Assembly: GCA_903922605.1 (NCBI GenBank)
Contig: CAIXUG010000006.1
Coordinates: 1-64,000 of the forward strand
Reading direction: 5' to 3'
From: an uncultured Verrucomicrobiota bacterium
GTDB lineage: Bacteria; Verrucomicrobiota; Verrucomicrobiia; Limisphaerales; UBA9464
Length of the DNA stretch: 64,000 nucleotides
This document shows positions 51,407 through 59,567 of this stretch, one piece after another; position 1 is the stretch's first letter; every line of letters begins with the position of its first letter. A program made the translations under genes and the position numbers. A model generated the notes under the pieces. The model was not told where the DNA came from and searched no databases. It saw only the letters and a program-made list of their open reading frames with translations.

Positions 51407-52408
51407 ATGTTCCCCGCCAGAAAAGACCTGTACCAGCAGCTTGAAGCTGCCCGGGGTTCGAAACTTCTCGTTTACGTCACTGGCGATAGACCGGGAATGG
51501 AGACGCAAATTTCTCAGGAAGTTTACGACAAATTCGTCGATCACCTTGATAAAATTGGAGTCGTTCCAAAAATCAGTTTGTATCTCTATACGCGTGGAGG
51601 AAATGTGATGGCCGCTTGGAGCCTAATTAACTTAATCAACACATTTTGTGATGATTTAGAGGTCATCATCCCGTCCAAAGCACTGAGCGCCGGTACCTTG
51701 ATGGCGTTGGGAGCAAAGCGTCTGGTAATGACCAAGCAGGCGACAATAGGCCCGATTGACCCAAGTCTATCTGGGGGGCCCCTGCACCCTCAGATTCCGG
51801 GTGGCGCGGCCAACACGAGAGCTCCAGTGAATGTCGAAGAGGTTAATGGCTTCGTGGAGTTTGCCAGAACTGAACTAAACATTCGGGGAGAAGAACACGT
51901 GGTCAAAGTTCTGGATCAATTGTCCCAAAGAATACACCCACTGGTTTTGGGGGCTGTCTACAGAACGAAGAGCCAGATCAAGATGCTGGCGAAACGTTTG
52001 CTAACGGCACAAATCAGCGACCCTGCGAAGATCGACAAGCTCGTCGCCTTTCTTTGCCAAGATTCCGGAAGCCACGACTACACGATCCACCGACGGGAGG
52101 CAAAGGACGTGCTGGGATTGCAGGTCGAGAAGCCATCGGCGGATTTGTATCCTAAAGTTAAGCAGATTTATGACGATATCGCGACTGAGTTGTTGTTGAC
52201 CACTGCTTGGGACCCCACGGCCTGCCTTGCAGGTCATCCAAGCGCAACGTACAATTGCAGACGTGTTTTGCTTGAAAGTTTAGCCGGAGGAACGGACGTC
52301 TTTTTGAGCGAGGGGGAATTAAGCTCGAATCAGATGATGACCCCTAACGGCATGCAAAAAGCTATCTCTGACCGAAGAGACTTCGAAGGTTGGCGCCATG
52401 AAAACTGA
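51407..52408 (+). CDS. SDH-type Clp-fold serine proteinase
   Basis: 333 residues, lower GC than its neighbours. The fold is of the ClpP/SppA type: a beta-strand and TRGGNVMAAWSLINLI (oxyanion region), then the probable nucleophile Ser94 in IPSKALSAGTLMALGAKRLVM, followed by IGPIDPSLSG. The annotation type is serine dehydrogenase-proteinase (SDH_sah family), whose members appear in islands and defence contexts. There is no signal or transmembrane helix, so it is cytoplasmic. Lys/His partners of the dyad or triad cannot be assigned safely; the DYTIHRREAKDVLGL segment near residue 225 is conserved-looking. It overlaps the next ORF by 11 bp, suggesting a two-gene unit. Confidence 0.78.
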   Translation: MFPARKDLYQQLEAARGSKLLVYVTGDRPGMETQISQEVYDKFVDHLDKIGVVPKISLYLYTRGGNVMAAWSLINLINTFCDDLEVIIPSKALSAGTLMALGAKRLVMTKQATIGPIDPSLSGGPLHPQIPGGAANTRAPVNVEEVNGFVEFARTELNIRGEEHVVKVLDQLSQRIHPLVLGAVYRTKSQIKMLAKRLLTAQISDPAKIDKLVAFLCQDSGSHDYTIHRREAKDVLGLQVEKPSADLYPKVKQIYDDIATELLLTTAWDPTACLAGHPSATYNCRRVLLESLAGGTDVFLSEGELSSNQMMTPNGMQKAISDRRDFEGWRHEN

Positions 52409-52601
52409 CTACATTTGCTTGCATAACGACAACACCTCAATTGCTAGTTCGGTCTGGAGCGAAGCGAGTTCTCCGGATTCTACTGCGGCGTTAATTCGCA
52501 ACAGCACCTTGCTTCTGCCGGAAGTAGAGGTCACCCCCACGCAATTCGTACTTGAGCACGCTTGGGAAGGCACCTCGATTACGGTTCATTGCACCAAGTA
52601 G
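52398..52601 (+). CDS. Small protein coupled to the Clp-fold protease
   Basis: 67 residues (MKTDYICLHNDNTSIASSVW), starting 11 bp before the protease stop, so probably translated from the same message. No transmembrane segment; no known motif. Low GC like the protease. Such overlapping small genes can be inhibitors, adaptors or immunity proteins, but nothing identifies its role. A weak hairpin GGCTA/TAGCC (52701-52713) lies downstream. Confidence 0.5.
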   Translation: MKTDYICLHNDNTSIASSVWSEASSPDSTAALIRNSTLLLPEVEVTPTQFVLEHAWEGTSITVHCTK

Positions 52602-52879
52602 GTGGCGAAAATCTGCCTCGCTGAACGAGAATTGTAGCCTTTCCCACCCTGCTCAAACATTGTTTTGGGCACCTAAGTTCCTCATTCCACGGCGGTTTTA
52701 GGCTATTTTAGCCTTGTTCAATCATTTCGACGGGCCGGCAATACACGTCAATAGAAGCAGCCCTTTCCCTCTTCCTGTTTTCCTGCTTTCCAAATTTATC
52801 ACTGCCGTTCTTCCACCTGTCCGGCGCGGATTTTCTTTGGCGTGTCGGCGGACGGGGCTTCGGCTAGTTTGGCGGGGAC

Positions 52880-54631
52880 ATGCAGCAACTCTGGCGGGCG
52901 CTTTCCTACTTCCGGGCCGACTGGCCCCGCGTGCTGGCGGGGTTGGCGTTGCTGGCGTTGACCACCCTGGCCGGACTGCTCAAGCCGTGGCCGCTGGCGC
53001 TGATCGTGGATTCCGTGCTGGGGCACAATCCCTTCCCCGAGAGCGTCGGGCGGCAGATCGGCGGGCTGCCGTTGCCGACGCAGCTCGCGCTGCTGGTCGG
53101 GGCGATGGTCGCGCTGCATCTCGGGAGCGCCCTGCTCGGGGCGGCGCAGAATGCCGTGGTGATCGTCACCGGCCTGCGCGGTTTGTCGCGAGTACGGCGG
53201 GCCGTGTTTGACTGGCTGTTGCGGCTTTCGTTGCGGCGGTTGCAGGGTGCACAGGCGGGCGACCTGATCTATCGGGCGACGTGGGACACCTACGCCTTCC
53301 AGACCCTGTTCACCCAGGGCGTGTTCACCTTCCTCGGAGCGCTGGCGAGCGTGATCGCCATGACGGTCGTGATGTGGCGGCTCAACGGGCTGCTCACGCT
53401 GGTGGCCCTCGCCACCGTACCGCTGCTGCTGCTGGTGATGCAGGCCTTTGGCGGGCGCATGGGGCGGCGGGCCGGCGAGGCGCAGTCCGCCGACGCGGGC
53501 ATCGCCACGACGGTGCAGCAGCTCGTCACCAACCTGCAGCTCATCCAGAGTTTTACGCGCGAGGCGAAGGAGGCGGAGCACTTCGAGCGGCAGTCGCAGA
53601 ACTCCTTCTCGGCGCGCTGGGGTCAGCATCGCGCGGAGGTGCTGTATCTCACCACGGTGTCGGCGGTGTTTGCGCTGGGCACGGCGGCGATCATCTGGTT
53701 CGGCTCGAAGCAGGTGATCAGCGGCTCGCTGAGCATCGGCCAACTGCTGGTGTTCCTAGCCTATCTCACCCAGCTTTACGATCCGCTGAACCAGCTTTCC
53801 CACGTGGGCTCAACCGTCACGAACGCCCGCGCGGGGACGCACCGCGTGCTGGAACTGCTCCACGAAGACTCGACCATGAAGGACGGCAATCGCGCGGTGG
53901 TCCGGGGCGTGGACACCGGGCTGGAGTTTGACCGGGTGGCGTTCGGCTACACCAAGGAACGTCCGGTGTTGCATGAGGTGTCCTTCCGCGTCGGGGCGGG
54001 CGAGGCGGTGGCGCTGATCGGCCCGAGCGGTGCCGGCAAGACCACGCTGTTGCAGTTCATCCCGCGTTTTCTTGACCCGGATGGCGGCACGGTGCGGCTG
54101 GGGGGGGTGGATATGCGCGAGTTTTCCCTGCATTCGCTGCGGGAGAACGTCGCCCTGGTGCTTCAGGAACCGCTCCTGCTGCCGACCTCCATCGCGGAAA
54201 ACATCGGCTACGGCAAACCGAACGCGACCCGCGCGCAGATCGAAGCGGCGGCGCGGGCGGCCAACGCGCACAGCTACATCGAGAACCTGCCGCAGGGCTA
54301 CGACACGGTCGTGGGCGACGGCGCGGCGCGGCTGAGCGTGGGCGAGAAGCAGCGCCTGAACCTGGCGCGGGCCTTCCTCAAGGACGCGCCGATCCTGCTG
54401 CTCGACGAGCCGACCAGCGCGCTGGACGCCGAGAGCGAGGCGCTGGTGCTGGTGAGCCTGCGCGAACTGATGCGCGGGCGCACCACGGTGATGGTCGCGC
54501 ACCGGCTGGGCACCTTGCGGACGGTGAACCGCATCATCTCCCTCCAGGATGGCCGGGTGGCAGAATCGGGAACGGCAGAGGAACTGCTGGCAAGCGCGGG
54601 TTATTATGCGAAGGTATCCGGTGGCCAGTAA
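52880..54631 (+). CDS. ABC exporter, fused membrane and ATPase domains (MsbA-like)
   Basis: 583 residues. Residues 1-310 hold six helices of the type I exporter; residues about 345-583 are the ATPase. Walker A is GPSGAGKTT, the Q-loop is LVLQEPLL, the signature is LSVGEKQRLNLARA (LSGGQ written as LSVGE), Walker B is ILLLDEPTSALD and the switch His is in VAHRLG. Half-transporters work as dimers and export lipids, peptides or drugs; the cargo is unknown. It has high GC, unlike the low-GC island upstream. 164 bp downstream is an unrelated secreted protein gene. Confidence 0.9.
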   Translation: MQQLWRALSYFRADWPRVLAGLALLALTTLAGLLKPWPLALIVDSVLGHNPFPESVGRQIGGLPLPTQLALLVGAMVALHLGSALLGAAQNAVVIVTGLRGLSRVRRAVFDWLLRLSLRRLQGAQAGDLIYRATWDTYAFQTLFTQGVFTFLGALASVIAMTVVMWRLNGLLTLVALATVPLLLLVMQAFGGRMGRRAGEAQSADAGIATTVQQLVTNLQLIQSFTREAKEAEHFERQSQNSFSARWGQHRAEVLYLTTVSAVFALGTAAIIWFGSKQVISGSLSIGQLLVFLAYLTQLYDPLNQLSHVGSTVTNARAGTHRVLELLHEDSTMKDGNRAVVRGVDTGLEFDRVAFGYTKERPVLHEVSFRVGAGEAVALIGPSGAGKTTLLQFIPRFLDPDGGTVRLGGVDMREFSLHSLRENVALVLQEPLLLPTSIAENIGYGKPNATRAQIEAAARAANAHSYIENLPQGYDTVVGDGAARLSVGEKQRLNLARAFLKDAPILLLDEPTSALDAESEALVLVSLRELMRGRTTVMVAHRLGTLRTVNRIISLQDGRVAESGTAEELLASAGYYAKVSGGQ

Positions 54632-54660
54632 GCCGCCGCCGCCTCTGCCAGTGTCTTGAT

Positions 54661-54721
54661 CCTAATCTTACTCTTAATCGTAATCGCGAGAGAAAGTGAT
54701 TAAGATTATGATTAAGATTAG
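54661..54721. repeat. AT-rich TTAATC-type hairpin
   Basis: Arms CCTAATCTTACTCTTAATCG (54661-54680) and the CTAATCTTAATCATAATC-type inverted segment (54698-54721) can pair with few mismatches. Same unit sequence as the core of 44805-44991. An upstream start at 54696 for the next gene would fall inside it. Confidence 0.65.
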
Positions 54722-54791
54722 AATTATGAATCCGCCAATGCCCGCAACCGCAACATTGAACCCCAGCGCCCTTCCCCGGTCGGAGTACGGC

Positions 54792-55322
54792 ATGTCGCGC
54801 CGTCTTGGCCTGCTACTGGGGGCGTTGGTCTATTTTCATCTGCCTCTGATGCAGGCAGATGCGCCAGCACCTGCCCCGGTGGAAGATCTGGCGCGCCGCG
54901 CCGACGCGGTGGTGCATGGCCGGGTGGCCAGCCTGGAGGCGAGCCAGGATGCCGAGGGGCGGGTGTTCACCCGGGTCGAGCTGGAATCGGCCGAATTCTG
55001 GAAGGGCCCGTCCACCAACCACTTCTCGCTGGTGATGGGCAGCGGCGTGCTCGGCCGGCGCTGGACGAAAGTGGTGGGTGAACCGGAATTCCGGCTGGGC
55101 GAAGAGGTGGTGGTGTTCACCGTCCAGAATCCGCACGGCGACGCCGTCACACTGGATCTGGCGCAGGGAAAATTTGCCGTCCATGAAGCTGCGGACGGAC
55201 GCAAGTTGTTGAGCAATGGCGTGTTCGGTGGCCCGATGGAAACCACCGGCTACCGGCTGCCAACCCAGGTGCCGCTGGCTCTGGAGGAACTGAAACGCCG
55301 GGTGGAAGGAGTCAAACCATGA
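54792..55322 (+). CDS. Secreted protein of unknown function preceding the matrixin
   Basis: 176 residues from the ATG at 54792 (MSRRLGLLLGALVYFHLPLMQA), a typical signal peptide. The mature part is beta-rich: DLARRADAVVHGRVASLEA, then RVELESAEFWKG and GEEVVVFTVQNPHGDAVT, resembling OB-like or small beta-barrel proteins found next to secreted metalloproteases. It overlaps the matrixin gene by ATGA (55319-55322), so the two are translationally coupled; it may be a partner, inhibitor or chaperone of the protease. Confidence 0.65.
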   Translation: MSRRLGLLLGALVYFHLPLMQADAPAPAPVEDLARRADAVVHGRVASLEASQDAEGRVFTRVELESAEFWKGPSTNHFSLVMGSGVLGRRWTKVVGEPEFRLGEEVVVFTVQNPHGDAVTLDLAQGKFAVHEAADGRKLLSNGVFGGPMETTGYRLPTQVPLALEELKRRVEGVKP

Positions 55323-57094
55323 AACGAATCTGGCAGAAACTGACCCTCGCGCTGGCGCTGATCATGGGATTGGCCGGCCTGACCGGCACGGCGGCGGTCT
55401 TCCAGATCGCGCCAAATGGCAAGGCGATGCACTGGAACTTCTCGTTCTACGATTCGGCCCTCTTTCCCGACCAGAACCCGACCACGCTCGCCATCCGCTA
55501 TCATCTTTCGGCGCAGGGCTGGTCCACCACCAACACGGCGGCGGAATTGAACGCGATACGGGCTTCTTTTGCCCAGTGGCAGGCGGTGTCGGGAACCAAG
55601 CTGAAATTCGAGGAGGGAGCGCCGGTCAGCGGAGTGACAGATGTGAACGTCACCGACGGCCAGAACATGGTGGTATGGCTGCCCGGCAACCGCACCATCA
55701 ACGGCGGGACAACCTTCTTCCCCTCCGGCTCCGCCGGCATCACCGTGCTGTCCGGCTCAGACACCGACGAGATCATCGCCGAGGCGGATATCGTCCTCAA
55801 TTCCAGCCGGAGCTGGTTCACCGATTTTGATCTCACCAAGACCGAGGGGCAGTTCGTCGAAACCGTGGCCCTGCACGAGATCGGCCATTTCATCGGGTTG
55901 AATCACGCGACGCTCGGCGGCTCGACGATGTTCTGGTTCGGCCCGCAGGGCATCGGTGCGCAGACCGGCCTGTCGTCCGACGACATCACGGCCGTGCGTA
56001 CCATTTATGGCACGACTTCCCTGGCCTCGCTGAAGGGGACCGTGACCCTGAACGGCTCGGCCGTGCTCGGTGCAAACGTGACGCTCGAATCCGCCAACGG
56101 CCTGGTCCTGGCCGGCACCGTGTCCAAGGCCGACGGCTCCTACGAGCTGGACGCTCTGCCAGCGGGCCCGGCCTTCCTGCGCGTGACGGCGCTGGATCCG
56201 CCCGACAACCAGGACACCTATCTGGTGCGGGGCACGGACCTGGACCCGTACACCTCCGCCTACAACAACGCTGTCACCGCCTTCCTGCCCACCCAGAACC
56301 TGCCCGTAACGCTGACGGCGGGGGTGGCGACGACTCAAAATGTCGCTGTTTCGGCCGGCGCACCCCCTTTCCGCATCACGGAGACGCGGCAGTTCCTCAC
56401 GGCGGACGCGCGCCAGAGCGGTGACATCTGCATCCAGCTCACCCCCGGCAAAAGCAACCTCTGGGTGGGCGTTTACATCCCCACCCTGCCCAGCACCAAC
56501 GCCACCCTGCGGATCACCGGCGACGGCCTCACCTATGGCGACACCGTGGTGGTGACCAAGGCGCTCCGCAGCCTCTCTCTGGTGCAGGTGCCGGTGACGG
56601 TGGCCACCAACGCCACCCCCGGTGTCCGCAGCATCACGGTGACCTCGGGCGGTTTCACCGCCTGGGCCAACGGCTTCGCCGAGGTGCTGCCCACGGTGTA
56701 TGACTTCAACTTCGACGGCCTCGACGACCTGTTCCAACGGCGCTACTGGAGCCCCTTCACCCGCCCGGAGGCCGCCCCCGAAGCCGATCCGGACGGCGAC
56801 GGCTTCGTGAACCGCCGCGAGGCCGTCATGGGGTCCGATCCGACCAACCCGCTCTCCGTGAACTACCGCGTGACCAGGGTAAAGCTGGCCGCGAATGGCA
56901 CCACGGTGACTTGGGAAAGTGCCCCGGGCCGCCGATATCAGGTGTATAGCCGGGCCAACCTGCAGGGGGCGGCCTGGCAGACGGTCGGTTCACCGGTGAC
57001 GGCAGCCACGGGAACGGCGGGGGAAACCTCGCAGTACCTGGACACCCGGCCGACCGACGTGTTGCGGTTCTATCAGGTGCGGGATGCCCAGTAG
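55319..57094 (+). CDS. Matrixin-type (M10A) secreted zinc metallopeptidase
   Basis: 591 residues. Signal peptide LTLALALIMGLAGLTGTA. Catalytic domain to about residue 240 with the zinc site HEIGHFIGLNH (about 186-196), the HExxHxxGxxH metzincin motif; a Met-turn candidate is STMFWFG just after. A carboxypeptidase-regulatory-like domain follows (LKGTVTLNGSAVLGANVTLE, about 240-330). Near residues 465-515, DFNFDGLDDLFQRRY and PDGDGFVNRREAVMGSDPTN are calcium-binding-like thrombospondin-type/EF-hand-like repeats. It ends with RFYQVRDAQ, the secreted-protein tail seen elsewhere here. It should digest extracellular proteins; substrates are unknown. Confidence 0.85.
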   Translation: MKRIWQKLTLALALIMGLAGLTGTAAVFQIAPNGKAMHWNFSFYDSALFPDQNPTTLAIRYHLSAQGWSTTNTAAELNAIRASFAQWQAVSGTKLKFEEGAPVSGVTDVNVTDGQNMVVWLPGNRTINGGTTFFPSGSAGITVLSGSDTDEIIAEADIVLNSSRSWFTDFDLTKTEGQFVETVALHEIGHFIGLNHATLGGSTMFWFGPQGIGAQTGLSSDDITAVRTIYGTTSLASLKGTVTLNGSAVLGANVTLESANGLVLAGTVSKADGSYELDALPAGPAFLRVTALDPPDNQDTYLVRGTDLDPYTSAYNNAVTAFLPTQNLPVTLTAGVATTQNVAVSAGAPPFRITETRQFLTADARQSGDICIQLTPGKSNLWVGVYIPTLPSTNATLRITGDGLTYGDTVVVTKALRSLSLVQVPVTVATNATPGVRSITVTSGGFTAWANGFAEVLPTVYDFNFDGLDDLFQRRYWSPFTRPEAAPEADPDGDGFVNRREAVMGSDPTNPLSVNYRVTRVKLAANGTTVTWESAPGRRYQVYSRANLQGAAWQTVGSPVTAATGTAGETSQYLDTRPTDVLRFYQVRDAQ

Positions 57095-57236
57095 GAATGT
57101 TCTGTAGCTACAGATGGTTCGACGATTGTCCGCTGATGTGGGAGCTTGTTCCCCTAGGGCGTGAGGTTACGCTCGTTTGCGCCGGGCATCCGGTCGTGTC
57201 CCCGGCAGGCCGAACAACTTCACGATGACAGCGGAA

Positions 57237-58772
57237 ATGAACGTGTTGATGCCAAATTTGAAGGGCCGGTGGGCCCCGCGAGCGTCCGGCTGGAAGCTGC
57301 GGGCGGCAGGCGGAGCCTTGGCCGGCCTGGCGGCAGGCAGCCTTTGCCAGGTGCGTGCGCAGAGCTTCTTCAATCCCTACACCACCCCGCTGCCGGCCTA
57401 TGGCAGCACGCTGAACTCCGGCGAGGGCGCGGGCGACAACTTCCTCATCAACCGGGGTGTGCCCTACAGTCCGATCGGCGCGGCGCCGATGCATGACTAC
57501 AACATGAAGTTCGGCCCGGTCACCGCGTCCGTGGGCGGCGCGCTGTCGACCAGCTATTACGACAACTACAACCTGGTGCCGGAAGGCAGCGGGCTGAAGC
57601 AGGAGGACGAACTGTCGATCAACCCGTCGCTCTCGATCGCGTTCCAATGGCCGATCGCGCGCGATTCCACCCTCCATTTCGACGTCGGCTTCGGCTACGC
57701 GATCTTCCTCAACCATCCCGAATTTGACCGCTTCACCATCAGTCCCGCCTCCGCCTGGGATTACCAGTTCAAGGTCGGGGATGTGCGGTTCACCGTGGTG
57801 GACCACATCGGCACCACCGGGGATTCCTTTTCGCAGCGTACCGACCTTACCGGCACCGGCTCCGCCTCGGCGGTCCAGTTCCGCCGTCTCTCCAACACCA
57901 TCGGCCTGACCGCCGCCTGGCAGCCCACGCGGCTCTACACGGTGAGCGGTTCGTACGCGCTGGATTTTGATCACGGGCTGGGGGACAGTTTCGGCCTGGC
58001 GGATCACCTGACCCACACCTTCAGCACGGCGGTGTTTCGCCGGCTGGATTCCCACTGGACCGTCGGCCTGTCCGCCTCGGCCTTCCGCAACGAATACCTG
58101 GAGGGCATCCAGAACAACTCCACCGGCTACGGGGCCGGTCCGACCGTGAGCTGGCAGCCGTCGCCCTTCCTCAATTTCAGCGGATCCGTGCGCTACAACA
58201 CGGCCAAGGCCGACAGCAACGGCACGATCGGCGACCGGAACGGCTCCAGCGGCGCGGGCTACGATTTCTCCGTCCAGCACATCATCAACCGCCACCTGAA
58301 CCACGTGCTGTCGGTCAGCAGCGGCATCGACCTGGGCGTGGGCGTCAATTTCAACAACACGTTTGCCATCACCTACCGGTTGGGCTGGCAGATCAGCAAG
58401 GCGATGACGCTGAACTTCAACGCCAACCGGGCGGTGACCACCCAGAGCGGGGCGGGGTACGATTTCGTCAATTTTGCGCCGGGCGATGTGGGTGTGGATC
58501 CGGCAACGCACCAATTGTATCTTCGCGATTCAGCCGGCGTTTTCGAACCTGTGGCAGCCGGTGCGCTCGTCGATTTTGGCCATGGGCTGCTATTGCTCCC
58601 GCGGCCGTTGGAAGAGAGCGAAGCCTACAATTTCGGCCTGGGCACCTCGTTCCAGCTCACCCGCCGGCTCACCGCCTCGGTCAACTACATCCACACGCTG
58701 CGGCTCTCGAATCTGCCATTGCACGACTACAACCAGAACACCTATACCCTGTCGTTGGGTTACCGCTTCTGA
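57237..58772 (+). CDS. Outer-membrane beta-barrel protein of the exopolysaccharide export cluster
   Basis: 511 residues from the ATG at 57237 (GCGGA just upstream; 57225 also possible). Signal peptide ending near CQVRAQ. The mature start SFFNPYTTPLPAYGSTL shares a motif with the tyrosine kinase two genes on. About 18 alternating-pattern strands with aromatic girdles follow (e.g. TASVGGALSTSYYDNYNLVP), ending in YTLSLGYRF with a C-terminal Phe. Such barrels are found upstream of Wza/Wzc genes in Verrucomicrobiota. It may be the export pore or an anchor for the polymer. The next gene begins 4 bp after its stop. Confidence 0.75.
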   Translation: MNVLMPNLKGRWAPRASGWKLRAAGGALAGLAAGSLCQVRAQSFFNPYTTPLPAYGSTLNSGEGAGDNFLINRGVPYSPIGAAPMHDYNMKFGPVTASVGGALSTSYYDNYNLVPEGSGLKQEDELSINPSLSIAFQWPIARDSTLHFDVGFGYAIFLNHPEFDRFTISPASAWDYQFKVGDVRFTVVDHIGTTGDSFSQRTDLTGTGSASAVQFRRLSNTIGLTAAWQPTRLYTVSGSYALDFDHGLGDSFGLADHLTHTFSTAVFRRLDSHWTVGLSASAFRNEYLEGIQNNSTGYGAGPTVSWQPSPFLNFSGSVRYNTAKADSNGTIGDRNGSSGAGYDFSVQHIINRHLNHVLSVSSGIDLGVGVNFNNTFAITYRLGWQISKAMTLNFNANRAVTTQSGAGYDFVNFAPGDVGVDPATHQLYLRDSAGVFEPVAAGALVDFGHGLLLLPRPLEESEAYNFGLGTSFQLTRRLTASVNYIHTLRLSNLPLHDYNQNTYTLSLGYRF

Positions 58773-58776
58773 AGCC

Positions 58777-59559
58777 ATGAACCGCCTCTTCCCCCTGCTC
58801 AGCCTGGCCCTTGGCCTTGGCCTCACCCCGCGTCTCGCGGCGGCCGAGGACGCCGCCCCGGCGACCACCGTGGCCGCGGTGACCAATGCCCCCGCAGCCG
58901 CCGCAACCAATTCTCCGCCGGCGGCCACCGGCACCAACGCGCCCGCCAAGGAAGCCTCGTCCACCACCGTGGTCAATCCCGAGACCCGGGAGCTGAAGCC
59001 GCACGACGTCATCCGCTTCCAGATCGAGGAGGATCCGCCCCTGTCGGCCGCTTCCGAGCCCGTGCATGTGCCCGTGTCCGACGGTGGCGAGGCCCTGTTC
59101 CCGGTGAGCCGGCATGCCGACACCTACGTGAAAGTCACCGCGGCCGGCCGCAAGCTCGTGGACATCCGCAAAGACGTGAAGGCCCTCCTCGATGCCGACT
59201 ATTATAACGACTGCACGGTCAAGCTCGACCTCGCGTTCGCCAATCGCGGCAACGCGGATATCAGCAGCCTGGCCAAAGTCACCATCTACGGCTCCCTCAA
59301 CCAGGTCATACCCATCAGCGATGGGGAAACCCTCATGCTTTCCGAGGCCATCCTGCGCGCCGGCGGCGGCCAGCAGGGAGGGTTCTTCAACCTGAAGAAG
59401 GTGCGCATCCACCGCCTGGATCCCAACACGAAGAAGGAGCTCACCATCACGGTGGATGTGAATGCGGTCCTGTACGAGGGCGCGCGGATCAAGGACCAGC
59501 AGGTCCAGGATGGCGACCGCATCGAGGTGCGGGACAAGACCTTTAACTTTTTCAACTGA
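58777..59559 (+). CDS. Wza-like polysaccharide export protein (Poly_export/SLBB)
   Basis: 260 residues from the ATG at 58777. Signal peptide (LFPLLSLALGLGLTPRLAAA) followed by a low-complexity Ala/Thr/Pro stretch. The Poly_export domain is at about 65-150 (LKPHDVIRFQIEEDPP, then ALFPVSRHADTYVKVTAAGR), and an SLBB-like domain follows to the C-terminus (KVTIYGSLNQVIPI, DGETLMLSEAILRAGG, VQDGDRIEVRDKTFNF). No lipobox Cys is seen, unlike E. coli Wza, so anchoring may be through the barrel protein encoded before it. It passes polymer through the periplasm and outer membrane with the Wzc-like kinase. Confidence 0.85.
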   Translation: MNRLFPLLSLALGLGLTPRLAAAEDAAPATTVAAVTNAPAAAATNSPPAATGTNAPAKEASSTTVVNPETRELKPHDVIRFQIEEDPPLSAASEPVHVPVSDGGEALFPVSRHADTYVKVTAAGRKLVDIRKDVKALLDADYYNDCTVKLDLAFANRGNADISSLAKVTIYGSLNQVIPISDGETLMLSEAILRAGGGQQGGFFNLKKVRIHRLDPNTKKELTITVDVNAVLYEGARIKDQQVQDGDRIEVRDKTFNFFN

Positions 59560-59567
59560 ATCAGCGC

